64,000 bases of DNA. Origin: Campylobacter hyointestinalis subsp. hyointestinalis (GTDB lineage Bacteria; Campylobacterota; Campylobacteria; Campylobacterales; Campylobacteraceae). Positions 35,972 to 45,513 of this stretch are shown piece after piece. The DNA lies in the NCBI RefSeq assembly GCF_013372145.1, contig NZ_CP053827.1:62001-126000 (forward strand), given 5' to 3'. The position numbers and the translations under genes were made by a program. Position 1 is the first letter of the stretch, and every line of letters begins with the position of its first letter. The notes beneath the pieces were generated by a model. It searched no databases and was not told the origin of the DNA. It saw nothing but the letters and a program-made list of their open reading frames with translations.

Positions 35972-37066
35972 ATGAAAAGGCTGGTTTTACTTTTTTGCTT
36001 TATCTTTGGTGCTCTTAGTGTTTTTGCCGAGCCTCGTCCCACTCCAGAAGACTTACAAGCTTGTTATGAAAAAAACAGAGATTCTGTTTTTGAATACAAA
36101 GGGCTGATGGCTATATCTTTGAACAAAGATTTGGCTGCTGTTTTATACGATAAAGATAAGAAGCTAGATAGTCGTGATTATATTAAATTTGATCCATATC
36201 TAGGGCTTTATCTAGTTAGGGTAGATCGCACTTTAAAAGCTCCTTTTATGATGAATGAGCTAGATACTAAACCTGGCATGTGGGTAAATGTACTAGATCA
36301 AAACGTAAGCGAGATAGGGCATATAAAATCTTTTGGGAATACTATAAGCGACTTTGATGAGCTGACTTATGATGCTCAAAAACCAGGTCTTTTGCTGTGC
36401 GATTGCTGTTCTATGCTAGGTATCGCTATAGGCGGAAATAAATTTATAGGAAATCGCTACATAAAGCATTTTATGAAAGACGATGATGTTTTTTATGGCG
36501 ATATAGGGGTTGAATTTGGTGATATAAATGGCACTTTGCGCGTAAAAAGCTCAAATCCATTTTCTGCGGGTAAAGAGCTACTTAGTGGCGATAAGATAGT
36601 TATGGTAAATAATAAAATCCCTACTGATCTAAGAGATCTAAACGAGATGATACTATTTGCACCAAAAAATAGTAGTTTTAAATTTGATATCGTAAGAAAC
36701 GATCAAAATCAGACTATTGTCTTTGATATGAAGTATCCACCAAATCAAATTCAAAACCAGCTTAAAATCGGCTCTGCTGACATAAATTCCACAAAGAAAA
36801 CCGAAACAAAAAAAGCTAAAAAATATATCTCATTTTTACCAAAATACGGCATACAAGTTTCTAAAAATGCAACCGTTCAGAAGGTAACTCCACGCTCTAA
36901 AGCAGCAAAAGCAGGCTTTAGAGTAGGAGATAAGATTTTAGCTGTAGATAAAAGATCTGTCCTCTCAGCAGCAGATATAGAAAAGGCGATGCGAGCTCAG
37001 AAAAATAAATTTTATTTTTTAGTTTCAAGAGATGATTTTCAATTTTTCATAAGAGTTTATAAATGA
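35972..37066 (+). CDS. Exported PDZ-domain protein of unknown function
   Basis: 364 residues. A signal peptide (MKRLVLLFCFIFGALSVFAEP) sends it to the periplasm. The middle has an odd LLCDCCSMLGIAIGGNKFIG segment with three cysteines. Two PDZ-like regions follow: one around NPFSAGKELLSGDKIVMVNN and a clearer C-terminal one with SKAAKAGFRVGDKILAVDK. No protease triad is present, so it is more likely an adaptor than a DegP-type enzyme. Its stop overlaps ispA by four bases. Confidence 0.8.
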   Translation: MKRLVLLFCFIFGALSVFAEPRPTPEDLQACYEKNRDSVFEYKGLMAISLNKDLAAVLYDKDKKLDSRDYIKFDPYLGLYLVRVDRTLKAPFMMNELDTKPGMWVNVLDQNVSEIGHIKSFGNTISDFDELTYDAQKPGLLLCDCCSMLGIAIGGNKFIGNRYIKHFMKDDDVFYGDIGVEFGDINGTLRVKSSNPFSAGKELLSGDKIVMVNNKIPTDLRDLNEMILFAPKNSSFKFDIVRNDQNQTIVFDMKYPPNQIQNQLKIGSADINSTKKTETKKAKKYISFLPKYGIQVSKNATVQKVTPRSKAAKAGFRVGDKILAVDKRSVLSAADIEKAMRAQKNKFYFLVSRDDFQFFIRVYK

Positions 37067-37896
37067 GCTTTGATGAGTATTTAAATTTAAATTTGCCGCG
37101 AGTAGAGAGCTTTCATCCGCATTTTAATGACGCTTTGGCTTGGGTTTTGAAAGCTGGCGGCAAACATTTTAGAGCTAAGCTTTTGCTTGGAGTCGTTGAG
37201 GCTATAAAACCCGATATGTTACAAAATGCTTATCCGGTGGCTCTTGGAGTTGAGCTTTTTCATACTTATTCTTTGGTGCATGATGATCTTCCTGCTATGG
37301 ATAATGCACCGCTTCGCAGAGGCGTAGAAACTCTTCACGTAAAATATGACGAAGTCACGGCTATCTTAGTAGGTGACGCTTTAAATACTCACGCGTTTTA
37401 CGTTATTTCTAATGCCGATTTGGCTCCTGAAATTATAGTAAAATGTACGCAAATTTTATCTAAAAACGGTGGAATTTATGGTATGGCGATAGGGCAGGCT
37501 TGTGATTGTTTTTTTGAAAGAAAACGCTTGGCTTTAGATGAGCTAAAGTTTTTGCATATTCATAAAACAGGAGCCTTGATCGCTGCAAGTATGCAGATGG
37601 GAGCCGTGATAGCTGGACTTGATAAAGTAAAGTGCGATGAAATTTATAAAATTGGCATAAAACTAGGTCTTGCGTTTCAAATCCATGATGATATCATAGA
37701 TGCTACGAGCAAGCAAGCAGACGCTGGAAAACCTACAAGTAATGATGTATTTAAAAATTCTTTTACAAATTTACTCGGAATCAGTCAAGCAAAAAAACAA
37801 AGAGACGAACTAGAAGAACAGATACTTGATGAGTTAAAAGATTCTCCTATAAAAAATCTTGTTACAAATTTAATAAATAAATACCTAAAGGGATAA
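37063..37896 (+). CDS. ispA: Farnesyl diphosphate synthase / polyprenyl synthetase
   Basis: Condenses IPP with allylic diphosphates for quinones and undecaprenyl lipids. 277 residues. The first Asp-rich motif is HDDLPAMDNAPLRRG (Asp74, Asp75, Asp80) and the second is HDDIID at about 213. The insert of two residues between the first Asp pair and the last Asp fits the bacterial FPP-synthase type. Confidence 0.93.
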   Translation: MSFDEYLNLNLPRVESFHPHFNDALAWVLKAGGKHFRAKLLLGVVEAIKPDMLQNAYPVALGVELFHTYSLVHDDLPAMDNAPLRRGVETLHVKYDEVTAILVGDALNTHAFYVISNADLAPEIIVKCTQILSKNGGIYGMAIGQACDCFFERKRLALDELKFLHIHKTGALIAASMQMGAVIAGLDKVKCDEIYKIGIKLGLAFQIHDDIIDATSKQADAGKPTSNDVFKNSFTNLLGISQAKKQRDELEEQILDELKDSPIKNLVTNLINKYLKG

Positions 37897-37897
37897 A

Positions 37898-39799
37898 ATG
37901 CTAGAAAAACAGGCTAATACTATAAGATTTTTATGCGCGGATATGGTTCAAAATGCGAATTCAGGTCATCCTGGTACGCCAATGGGACTTGCTGATTTAA
38001 TGAGTGTTTTGATGAGGCATATAAAGCATAATCCAAAAAATCCAAAATGGCTAAATAGAGATCGCTTGATCTTTAGCGGTGGGCATGCTAGTAGCCTTGT
38101 TTATAGCTATTTATATCTTAGCGGTTATAATGTTAGCTTGGAGGATTTAAAAAACTTTAGAAAGCTTGGCTCAAAAACCCCTGGTCACCCAGAGATCGAA
38201 ACTAGCGGAGTAGAGATAGCTACTGGACCTTTAGGGCAAGGCGTTGCAAATGCAGTTGGTTTTGCTATGGCGGCAAAAAGTGCGGCAAATTTACTAGGTA
38301 GTGAGATCATAAATCATAAAGTTTATTGTCTTTGCGGCGATGGCGATTTAGAAGAAGGTATCAGCTACGAGGCTTGTGCTCTTGCTGGAAAACACTGCTT
38401 AAATAACTTGGTCATCATATATGATAGCAACAATATCACTATAGAAGGTGATACCTCCATAGCTTGGTGTGAAGATGTAAAAGTACGTTTTGAGGCTGCA
38501 GGTTTTGAAGTGGCAAAGATAGACGGACACAACTTTGATGAGATCGAATTTGCTCTAAGTGAGGCTGCGGATAAAGAAAAACCGTATCTTATCATAGCAA
38601 ATACTAAAATAGCCAAAGGCGCTGGAAAACTTGAAGGCAGCCACCACGCACACGGAGCTCCTCTTGGCGAAGATATCATAAAAGAGGCAAAGATAAAAGC
38701 TGGATTTGATCCGCTTAAGACGTTTTTTGTAGATGATGACGTACTTTTTGCTTTTAGAAGTACAATCGAGCTTGGTGATCTTGAAGAAGCTAAGTGGAAT
38801 AAGCTAGTAAGCGAACTCGAACCTAGTAAAAAAGAGCTTTTAAACTCTCTTTTAAATCCGGATTTTTCACGTATTGACTTTCCAAATTTAAAGGGTGAAA
38901 AACTAGCAACTAGAGATAGCAATGGTAAGATTTTGAATGCTATCGCAGCTGCGCTTCCTGGATTTATCGGAGGTAGTGCGGACTTAGCACCTAGCAACAA
39001 AACAGAGTTAAAAGGATTTGGAGATTTTCCAAATGGTAAAAATTTACATTTTGGTATAAGAGAACACGCTATGGCTGCTATTTGCAATGCTTATGCAAGA
39101 TATGGTATATTTTTACCGTTTTCAGCGACATTTTTCATCTTTAGTGATTATCTAAAAGCAGGAGCTAGGATAGCAGCACTTATGGGCGTTAAACACTTTT
39201 TTATATGGACTCATGATAGTATCGGCGTAGGAGAGGACGGTCCTACTCATGAACCTATCGAGCAGCTTTCTACATTTAGAGCTATGCCGAATTTCTATGT
39301 TTTCCGTCCTGCTGATGGAAATGAAAATGTAGAATGCTGGAAAACTGCACTAAATTTAAATGCGCCTTCTGCTTTCGTGTGTTCTCGTCAAGCATTAGTT
39401 CCGCTTGATGAGCCTAAATTTGGAAACGTAAAAAATGGAGCTTATATAGTCAAAAAATCACAAAATCCAAAGATAACGCTTGTCGCAAGCGGTAGTGAAG
39501 TAGGGCTTTGTTTAGAGGCTGCTGATCTTTTGGAAAAACAAAATATAGATACAAACGTAGTTTCTGCGCCTTGTTTTGACCTGCTTTGTGAACAAAATAG
39601 GGACTATATAGATACTATCTTTGATCCATCTACAAAGGTTTTAGCAGTAGAAGCAGCGAGTGGCTTAGAGTGGTATAAATTTGCAAATGATGTTGTACGA
39701 ATGAAAACGTTTGGTGCTTCGGCTCCTGCAAATGAGCTGTTTAGGTATTTTGGATTTACTGCTGAAAATATCGCAAACAAAGCAAAAGATCTACTCTAA
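37898..39799 (+). CDS. tkt: Transketolase
   Basis: Thiamine-diphosphate enzyme of the pentose phosphate pathway, here useful for making pentoses and erythrose-4-P. 633 residues: ADMVQNANSGHPGTPMGLAD at the start, the ThDP motif GDGDLEEGISYEA, and the pyrimidine domain with HDSIGVGEDGPTHEPIEQL. Slightly shorter than E. coli TktA (663). One base after ispA. Confidence 0.97.
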   Translation: MLEKQANTIRFLCADMVQNANSGHPGTPMGLADLMSVLMRHIKHNPKNPKWLNRDRLIFSGGHASSLVYSYLYLSGYNVSLEDLKNFRKLGSKTPGHPEIETSGVEIATGPLGQGVANAVGFAMAAKSAANLLGSEIINHKVYCLCGDGDLEEGISYEACALAGKHCLNNLVIIYDSNNITIEGDTSIAWCEDVKVRFEAAGFEVAKIDGHNFDEIEFALSEAADKEKPYLIIANTKIAKGAGKLEGSHHAHGAPLGEDIIKEAKIKAGFDPLKTFFVDDDVLFAFRSTIELGDLEEAKWNKLVSELEPSKKELLNSLLNPDFSRIDFPNLKGEKLATRDSNGKILNAIAAALPGFIGGSADLAPSNKTELKGFGDFPNGKNLHFGIREHAMAAICNAYARYGIFLPFSATFFIFSDYLKAGARIAALMGVKHFFIWTHDSIGVGEDGPTHEPIEQLSTFRAMPNFYVFRPADGNENVECWKTALNLNAPSAFVCSRQALVPLDEPKFGNVKNGAYIVKKSQNPKITLVASGSEVGLCLEAADLLEKQNIDTNVVSAPCFDLLCEQNRDYIDTIFDPSTKVLAVEAASGLEWYKFANDVVRMKTFGASAPANELFRYFGFTAENIANKAKDLL

Positions 39800-39829
39800 T
39801 ATAAAAGGGTTTAAGGCTCTTTTATATTA
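39797..39829. terminator. Hairpin terminator at the tkt stop
   Basis: TAATATAAAAGGG pairs with CTCTTTTATATTA (11 of 13 positions) around a seven-base loop, overlapping the tkt stop codon. Suited to termination from the plus strand and possibly from ung on the minus strand. Confidence 0.55.
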
Positions 39830-39969
39830 CAAAATTCACTAAACTTGGCAAAAATCTAATATATAAAATCTTTTTTATTGTTTATATATTTGGATAGGTG
39901 CTTAAAATTACCAAAATTCATTTTTAAATTTGACAAACATTTGGCTTTAAATTATTTTTGTGTTTTAAT

Positions 39970-40665
39970 TTATAAATTCGAGTTGTTTAAATCCCAGTCT
40001 ATAGGGGTTTGAGATGTTGCTATGAGATAATCATTACATTTTGAAAAGTGACGTGAACCAAAAAATGCGCCGCGTGCTAAGGGGCTTGGATGAGCCGCAC
40101 TTAAGATAAGATGACGCGAACCGTCTATTAGCTCCATTTTTGCTTTTGCTGGGTTTCCCCATAGCATAAAAACTACATTTGATTTGTGCCTACTTATAGC
40201 CCTTATAACGGCGTCCGTAAATCTTTGCCAACCGAAATGAGCGTGTGAGTTTGGCATACCTGCTGCTACGCTAAGAGTGGCATTTAACAGCAAAACCCCT
40301 TGTTTTGCCCAGTATGAGAGATCGCCGCAGTTTGGTTCAGTGATACCTAGATCGTCCTTGATTTCTTTATAGACATTTACTAGGCTTGGAGGAATTCTGA
40401 TCCCAGCTGGTACTGAAAAACTTAGTCCCATAGCTTGTCTTGCGCCATGGTACGGATCTTGTCCTAGGATGACTACTTTTACTTTATCAAACGGAGTGAG
40501 ATTAAATGCGTTAAATATAAGGTTATTTGGAGGATATACAGTTTGTGATTTTAGAGCATTTATCAAATTTGCTTTTATATCTAAAAAATACGGGCTTAGA
40601 AATTCATCTTTTAAGATTTCTTTCCAGCTCTCTTCGATCTTAACTTTAGCTAAATCAATTGTCAT
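39970..40665 (-). CDS. ung: Uracil-DNA glycosylase
   Basis: Removes uracil from DNA as the first step of base excision repair. 231 residues with the catalytic water-activating motif GQDPYHG (68-74, Asp70) and the Leu-intercalation loop AHPSPLARGAFFG with its catalytic His. Full family length. Follows rplT on the same strand after a hairpin. Confidence 0.96.
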   Translation of the reverse strand: MTIDLAKVKIEESWKEILKDEFLSPYFLDIKANLINALKSQTVYPPNNLIFNAFNLTPFDKVKVVILGQDPYHGARQAMGLSFSVPAGIRIPPSLVNVYKEIKDDLGITEPNCGDLSYWAKQGVLLLNATLSVAAGMPNSHAHFGWQRFTDAVIRAISRHKSNVVFMLWGNPAKAKMELIDGSRHLILSAAHPSPLARGAFFGSRHFSKCNDYLIATSQTPIDWDLNNSNL

Positions 40666-40678
40666 AGTTTAATTTGAT

Positions 40679-40698
40679 CGAGTCCAAAAGAGGACTCG
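40679..40698. terminator. Hairpin between rplT and ung
   Basis: CGAGTCC-AAAAGA-GGACTCG, a perfect seven-base GC-rich stem. It lacks a T-run on the minus-strand side, so it may be a processing or weak termination site after rplT. Confidence 0.45.
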
Positions 40699-40704
40699 GG
40701 TGGA

Positions 40705-41058
40705 TCATAGAGCTTTTTTAGCCTCTGCTACGATACCAGCAAATGCTGCTGCGTCATTCATAGCTAAATTTGCCAAAACTTTTCTGTCTAGGGCGATATT
40801 TGCTTTTTTAAGACCATTCATAAATCTTGAATAGCTTATATCATTTAGTCTGCAAGCTGCGTTAATACGGATGATCCATAATCTACGGAAATCACGTTTT
40901 TTCGCACGTCTATCACGGAACGCATAGACTAAACTTCTTTCTAATTGTTCTTTTGCTTTTCTAAAATGTTTATGTCTAGCACTGTAAAATCCACGAGCTA
41001 GTTTTAGAACTTTTTTATGGCGTCTTCTTCTTACTACGCCTGTTTTAACTCTTGCCAT
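40705..41058 (-). CDS. rplT: 50S ribosomal protein L20
   Basis: 117 residues starting [16 protein letters not shown], with [21 protein letters not shown]. Early 50S assembly protein and regulator of its own operon in E. coli. Paired with rpmI; infC, usually upstream, is not in this window. Confidence 0.98.
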   Translation of the reverse strand: MARVKTGVVRRRRHKKVLKLARGFYSARHKHFRKAKEQLERSLVYAFRDRRAKKRDFRRLWIIRINAACRLNDISYSRFMNGLKKANIALDRKVLANLAMNDAAAFAGIVAEAKKAL

Positions 41059-41142
41059 ATTTATCCTTTACAAATTGGCGTCCAAATTTGGAACTTGTCC
41101 TAAATTCTAAATTTAGGAGGTTAAATGACTTTCGTCAAAAAC

Positions 41143-41334
41143 TTATATGCAAAGCATTTTTTTAACAGCTGAAACGTTAGTACTATCAACATAATGTGAT
41201 TGTCTAAGGTCTCTCATACGCTTAGATGGTTTTTTAGTCAAGATGTGGCTTCTAAATGCTGAGCCTCTTTTGATCTTGTTTTTTCCAACTTTAAAGCGTT
41301 TAGCTGCGCCACGAACAGACTTCATCTTTGGCAT
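41143..41334 (-). CDS. rpmI: 50S ribosomal protein L35
   Basis: 63 residues starting [16 protein letters not shown], ending near residue 63 as usual. First gene of the rpmI-rplT pair here, 84 bases before rplT. Confidence 0.97.
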   Translation of the reverse strand: MPKMKSVRGAAKRFKVGKNKIKRGSAFRSHILTKKPSKRMRDLRQSHYVDSTNVSAVKKMLCI

Positions 41335-41389
41335 ACTAATCCTTTAAATTTAAAATGAACGCTGATTTTACCAAAAAAATGATAAATTT

Positions 41390-41445
41390 AAGCTAAATTA
41401 GCTTTTGTGTTGTTTTGTATTCAAAATGATAATTAATATTATATT
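41390..41445 (+). promoter_or_regulatory. Palindrome and Fur-box-like site upstream of the iron transporter
   Basis: AAGCTAA-A-TTAGCTT (41390-41404) is a perfect seven-base palindrome. TGATAATTAATATTATA (41427-41443) resembles the Fur consensus of repeated GATAAT and lies about 50 bases before the binding-protein gene. The Fur assignment is by resemblance and by the likely iron role of the gene. Confidence 0.5.
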
Positions 41446-41492
41446 TAAATTTGATAGATATACTTCCAAAAATCTCAGACAAAAGGGTAAAA

Positions 41493-42500
41493 ATGAAAAA
41501 AAGCGTATTGTTTTTAGGGCTTTTAGCAAGCGTTATGTTGGCTAATGAGGTAAATATATATACCGCAAGACATTATGATGCAGATCAAAGAATATACGAC
41601 GCATTTGAAGCAAAAACCGGCATCAAAGTCAGGGCTACCCAAGCAAAAGCTGGTGAGCTTATCAAAAAGCTTGAGATAGAAGGAGCAAGCTCAAAAGCAG
41701 ATATTTTTATCACAGCTGATATCGGGAATTTGTACTCGGCAAAAGAAAAAGGACTTTTACAAAGCGTGAGTTCTAAGTATCTAGAAGAAACTATTCCATC
41801 AAATTTACGAGATGATGAGAATCAGTGGTTTGCCGTGACAAAAAGAGCTAGAGTGATCGTTTATGCAAAGGATAAATTTGATCCAATAAAAGAAGGTCTA
41901 AATGACTATGAAGATCTTGCAAATCCAAATTTAAAAGATAAACTTCTTATAAGAAGTGGCTCTGCAGGATACAATAAAACGCTCATCGCTTCTCAAATAG
42001 CACATAATGGTGAGGCAAAAACGCTTGAATTATCAAAAGGTATAGTTGCAAATTTCGCTAGAGATCCAAAAGGCGCGGATAGAGATCAGATAAGAGCTTT
42101 GGCTGCTGGTGAGGGCTTGATAGCAGTCGTAAATACCTACTATATCGGTCTTATGTTAAACTCTCCAAAACAAAGCGATATCGAAGCAGCAAAGAGTATC
42201 GGTATAATCTTTCCTAACCAAAAAAGCTATGGAACGCATATAAATATCAGCGGCGTGGGACTTACGAAAGCTAGTAAGAATAGAGATAACGCTATCAAAT
42301 TTATGGAGTTTTTGCTAAGTCCTGAAGCTCAAGAGATCATAGCAAATATAAATTATGAGTATCCGGTAAATAAAAATGTGAAACCTAGCCAAACTACGGC
42401 TAGCTTTGGCGAATTTAAAGAAGACGAGATATCTCTAAACAAAATAGGAGAAAATCTCAAAAAAGCCGTCTTCGTTATAGATCAGGCCGGTTGGAAATAA
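41493..42500 (+). CDS. Iron(III)-type ABC transporter, periplasmic binding protein
   Basis: 335 residues with a signal peptide (MKKSVLFLGLLASVMLANE). The mature protein starts VNIYTARHYDADQ, as in FbpA/CfbpA ferric-ion-binding proteins, and keeps SGSAGYN and VVNTYYIGLM, which supplies the paired tyrosines used to bind Fe3+. ATG 41493 follows AAAGGG; upstream in-frame codons are not needed. The permease starts directly after its stop. I recall a CfbpABC system in C. jejuni; here the ATPase gene is missing. Confidence 0.88.
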   Translation: MKKSVLFLGLLASVMLANEVNIYTARHYDADQRIYDAFEAKTGIKVRATQAKAGELIKKLEIEGASSKADIFITADIGNLYSAKEKGLLQSVSSKYLEETIPSNLRDDENQWFAVTKRARVIVYAKDKFDPIKEGLNDYEDLANPNLKDKLLIRSGSAGYNKTLIASQIAHNGEAKTLELSKGIVANFARDPKGADRDQIRALAAGEGLIAVVNTYYIGLMLNSPKQSDIEAAKSIGIIFPNQKSYGTHINISGVGLTKASKNRDNAIKFMEFLLSPEAQEIIANINYEYPVNKNVKPSQTTASFGEFKEDEISLNKIGENLKKAVFVIDQAGWK

Positions 42501-44048
42501 TTGAGAGCTATTAAATTCGGGGCGATTTTCGTCGCCCTAATCATTGTTTTTCCTATATTTTTTATCTTTATCGAAATGTTTTTCGGCGATTTTTCTTTGC
42601 TGAGCCATTTTACGAGATATCTACTGGTTCCATACACCAAAGACACTTTTACGCTGCTTATTGGTGTACTTTTTCTTAGTAGTGTTATAGCTTGTATAAG
42701 TGCTTATTTAGTCGTGAATTTCAAGTTTCCTTTTAGTAAATTTTTTGAATTTGGACTTGTTTTGCCGCTTGCTATTCCTGCTTATATATTTAGTTTTGCT
42801 TATGTTGGACTTATGGATTATGATGGCGAATTTATGAAAATATTTGGCTTTAGACTCGATATGATGAATATTTATGGTGCGATTTTCGTCATAAGTATGT
42901 CGCTTTATCCATATATTTATATGTTCGCTAAAACTAGCTTTAAAACGCAGTCAAAGACGGTATTTGAGATCGCAAAAGTACATAATATATCTGCTTTTAG
43001 TGCGTTTTTTAAGGTATCACTTCCACTGGCTAAACCTGCGATTTTTGGTGGAATTATGCTTGTAGCTATGGAAACTTTGAGCGATTATGGGACGGCGGCT
43101 TATTATGGAGTCAATACCTTTAGCGCTGGCATATTTAAGGTTTGGTATGATCTTGATGATTCATATTTGGCTAGTTTTTTAGCTGGAATTTTGATGATCA
43201 TAGTCTTTGGCATCATGTTTATAGAACATATAAACAAAAAATCATACAGCTTCAATAACAATACGAATTTAGAAATTCAAAAACAAGAGTTATCTTCGGT
43301 AAAAAAATCTTTAGCTTTTTTATGGTGTCTTGTAATCTTTATTTTGGCATTTGGACTACCTTTTTACTGGCTCGTTTATTGGTCTATTTTTGGAGATATT
43401 AAATTTGATATGAGTTTTGTTTCTATGGCTTCAAATTCGCTTTTTATAGCAGCGATAGCTTCTATTTTGATAGTCGTCATAGGTCTATTTTTGACATTTT
43501 CTTCGAGATTTTTCGTATCAAATTTAGCCAGAAGTTTTGTGCTAAAATGTTCATCTTTAGGATATGCTTTGCCAGGAGCTAGCGTTGGAGTTTGCGTGAT
43601 GATAGTCTTTGGCTACGTGGATAGGAACTTTGGTACGAGTTTGCTTTCTAGCAGCTTTGTCGTACTTATATTTGGCTTTGCGGTTCGTTTTATGACTGCT
43701 AGCGTTTATGCTCTTGATAGTGGATATACAAAAATATCTAAATTTATAGACGACGCTGCTAAAGTTATGAAAATCGGTCTTTTTAGTATGTTTTTTAGAG
43801 TGCATTTACCGCTTTTAAAACACTTTATTTTACTTGCTTTTACTCTTTCTTTCGTAGATATCGTAAAAGAGCTTCCTTTAAGTTTGATCTTGCGTCCGTT
43901 TGATTTTGAAACTCTAAGCATCAGAGCGTTTTTTTATGCGACTGATGAGAGACTTTACGCTGCTGCGTTGCCAAGTTTGCTTATAGTTTTGATATCATTA
44001 TGTGCGGTGATTTCTGTAGAAGTTTATGCTTATAAAAAGTCTAAATGA
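42501..44048 (+). CDS. Iron(III)-type ABC transporter, permease
   Basis: A 515-residue inner-membrane protein with about 12 helices in two related halves. Each half has the EAA-type loop for the ATPase (FEIAKVHNISAFSAFFKVSLPLAKPAI in spirit, and IDDAAKVMKIGLFSMFFRVHLPLLK in the second; both shortened here to their core residues). This fused two-half layout is typical of FbpB/CfbpB. The start is TTG immediately after the binding-protein stop, implying strict coupling. No ATP-binding subunit gene follows: the next gene is convergent. Confidence 0.87.
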   Translation: MRAIKFGAIFVALIIVFPIFFIFIEMFFGDFSLLSHFTRYLLVPYTKDTFTLLIGVLFLSSVIACISAYLVVNFKFPFSKFFEFGLVLPLAIPAYIFSFAYVGLMDYDGEFMKIFGFRLDMMNIYGAIFVISMSLYPYIYMFAKTSFKTQSKTVFEIAKVHNISAFSAFFKVSLPLAKPAIFGGIMLVAMETLSDYGTAAYYGVNTFSAGIFKVWYDLDDSYLASFLAGILMIIVFGIMFIEHINKKSYSFNNNTNLEIQKQELSSVKKSLAFLWCLVIFILAFGLPFYWLVYWSIFGDIKFDMSFVSMASNSLFIAAIASILIVVIGLFLTFSSRFFVSNLARSFVLKCSSLGYALPGASVGVCVMIVFGYVDRNFGTSLLSSSFVVLIFGFAVRFMTASVYALDSGYTKISKFIDDAAKVMKIGLFSMFFRVHLPLLKHFILLAFTLSFVDIVKELPLSLILRPFDFETLSIRAFFYATDERLYAAALPSLLIVLISLCAVISVEVYAYKKSK

Positions 44049-44100
44049 TGTGATCTATTTTTTAAATTTATGAATCGTATATGACGCTTGCCAAAACCGC

Positions 44101-45513
44101 TCATTTCTGAGCAGTTTTAGGGCTTGCTAAGCTAGGATCGTCTTCGTAGTTAAATCCTCCGCCAAGTGATTTATACACATCAATTACGCTAGTAGCTACG
44201 CTTAGTTTTGATTGAGCAAGGTTTAGTCTTGCTGATAACAAATTTCTTTGTGAATCTAAAAACTCAAGATGAGTGCTGTATCCGTTGTCGTACCTGGCTT
44301 TTGAAAGATCGTAAATTTTAGCTTGAGACTCTACTAGATTTTGCATACTTTTTTCTTTTAACACCGAGTTTTTGCGTGTATCAAGAGCAGTTCTTATCTC
44401 ACCGAACGCAGTTTTTACGGCTTTATCGTATGATAAAAAGCTTGCGTTTTGTTCTAAATTTGCAAGCTCTACTTTGTTTTTTGTTCTTCCAAAATCAAGA
44501 AGAGGCATTACGAGGCTTCCACCGACACTCCATGTATTTGCATTGTTTACGAAAAATCTATCAAATTCATCACTGCTAAATCCAAAAATTCCTGTTAAAG
44601 AGAGCTTAGGTAGATAGCTAGTTCTTGCTACTCCGACTAAGAAATTTGAAGCTTTAAGTCTTTGTAGTGCGCTTGCTATATCTGCTCTATGTAAAAGCAC
44701 ATCCGAGCTTATGCCGCTTGGGACTTCTGGCGTAGCTGGAAGAGCTAAAGGGGCATCTATGCTTTTGTATAGAATTTCATTTAAGTTTTTACCGACTAAA
44801 ACGCTTAAAGCTGAGTTTGTTTGTGCGGCCTTGGTTTGCACATCTATAAGTTGAGTTTTAGCACTATGTACTGCTGCTTTGGCTTGATAATACGTAAGCT
44901 CGTCTATGGCTCCTGCATCAAGCTCTTTTTGCCTATAAGCAAGTGTTTCTTCGTAAGTATTTAATGTCTCATTTAGTATATTTTCTTGTTCTTTTAGAGA
45001 TATGAGCGTAAAATACGTGCTTGCAGTAGTACTTGCTATACTTAGTCTTGCGTTCTCGTAGTCGTATTTTGTGGCTTTAAAAGTAGCTTCACTGGCGTTT
45101 GCGTTGTCTCTTACTCTACCCCAAAGATCTATTTCGTAGCTAAGAGCAGCACTTAGACTAAATGCGTTGTATTTTTTATTATCTTGACCTGTGTATGTTT
45201 CACCGCTTGAGCGATTTTTAGTTGCTTCACCGTTTAAATTTATATTTGGAAATAGCTCAACATTAGCTAAATTTAGGTTTATTTTTGCTTGTTCGATATT
45301 ATTTAGAGCTATTAGAAGATCACTATTGTTTTTTAATGCTTCTGCGACAAGAGAGTTTAATCTCTCGTCACTGAAATCTTCCCACCATTTTTCATTGATG
45401 CTATAACTATCAAATTTATACTCATATGATTGCTCTATATCTATCATATCAGGCTTTAAAGAACATCCTGCTATAAGCAAACCAAATGAGGCGATCAAAA
45501 TTAAATTACGCAT
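44101..45513 (-). CDS. cmeC: Outer-membrane efflux lipoprotein (CmeC/TolC-like)
   Basis: 470 residues with a lipoprotein signal ending LLIAGC (Cys17). The two OEP repeats are visible as long helical segments with ALSYEIDLWGRVRDNA and VGGSLVMPLLDFGRTKN. It forms the outer-membrane channel of the tripartite RND pump. Its start overlaps the cmeB stop by eight bases. Last gene of the operon. Confidence 0.92.
   Translation of the reverse strand: MRNLILIASFGLLIAGCSLKPDMIDIEQSYEYKFDSYSINEKWWEDFSDERLNSLVAEALKNNSDLLIALNNIEQAKINLNLANVELFPNINLNGEATKNRSSGETYTGQDNKKYNAFSLSAALSYEIDLWGRVRDNANASEATFKATKYDYENARLSIASTTASTYFTLISLKEQENILNETLNTYEETLAYRQKELDAGAIDELTYYQAKAAVHSAKTQLIDVQTKAAQTNSALSVLVGKNLNEILYKSIDAPLALPATPEVPSGISSDVLLHRADIASALQRLKASNFLVGVARTSYLPKLSLTGIFGFSSDEFDRFFVNNANTWSVGGSLVMPLLDFGRTKNKVELANLEQNASFLSYDKAVKTAFGEIRTALDTRKNSVLKEKSMQNLVESQAKIYDLSKARYDNGYSTHLEFLDSQRNLLSARLNLAQSKLSVATSVIDVYKSLGGGFNYEDDPSLASPKTAQK

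Noticed and set aside
38365-39087. 240-codon open frame antisense to tkt
   Set aside because: Low-complexity Ser/Leu/Ala translation typical of the antisense of a conserved gene; transketolase on the other strand is certain.
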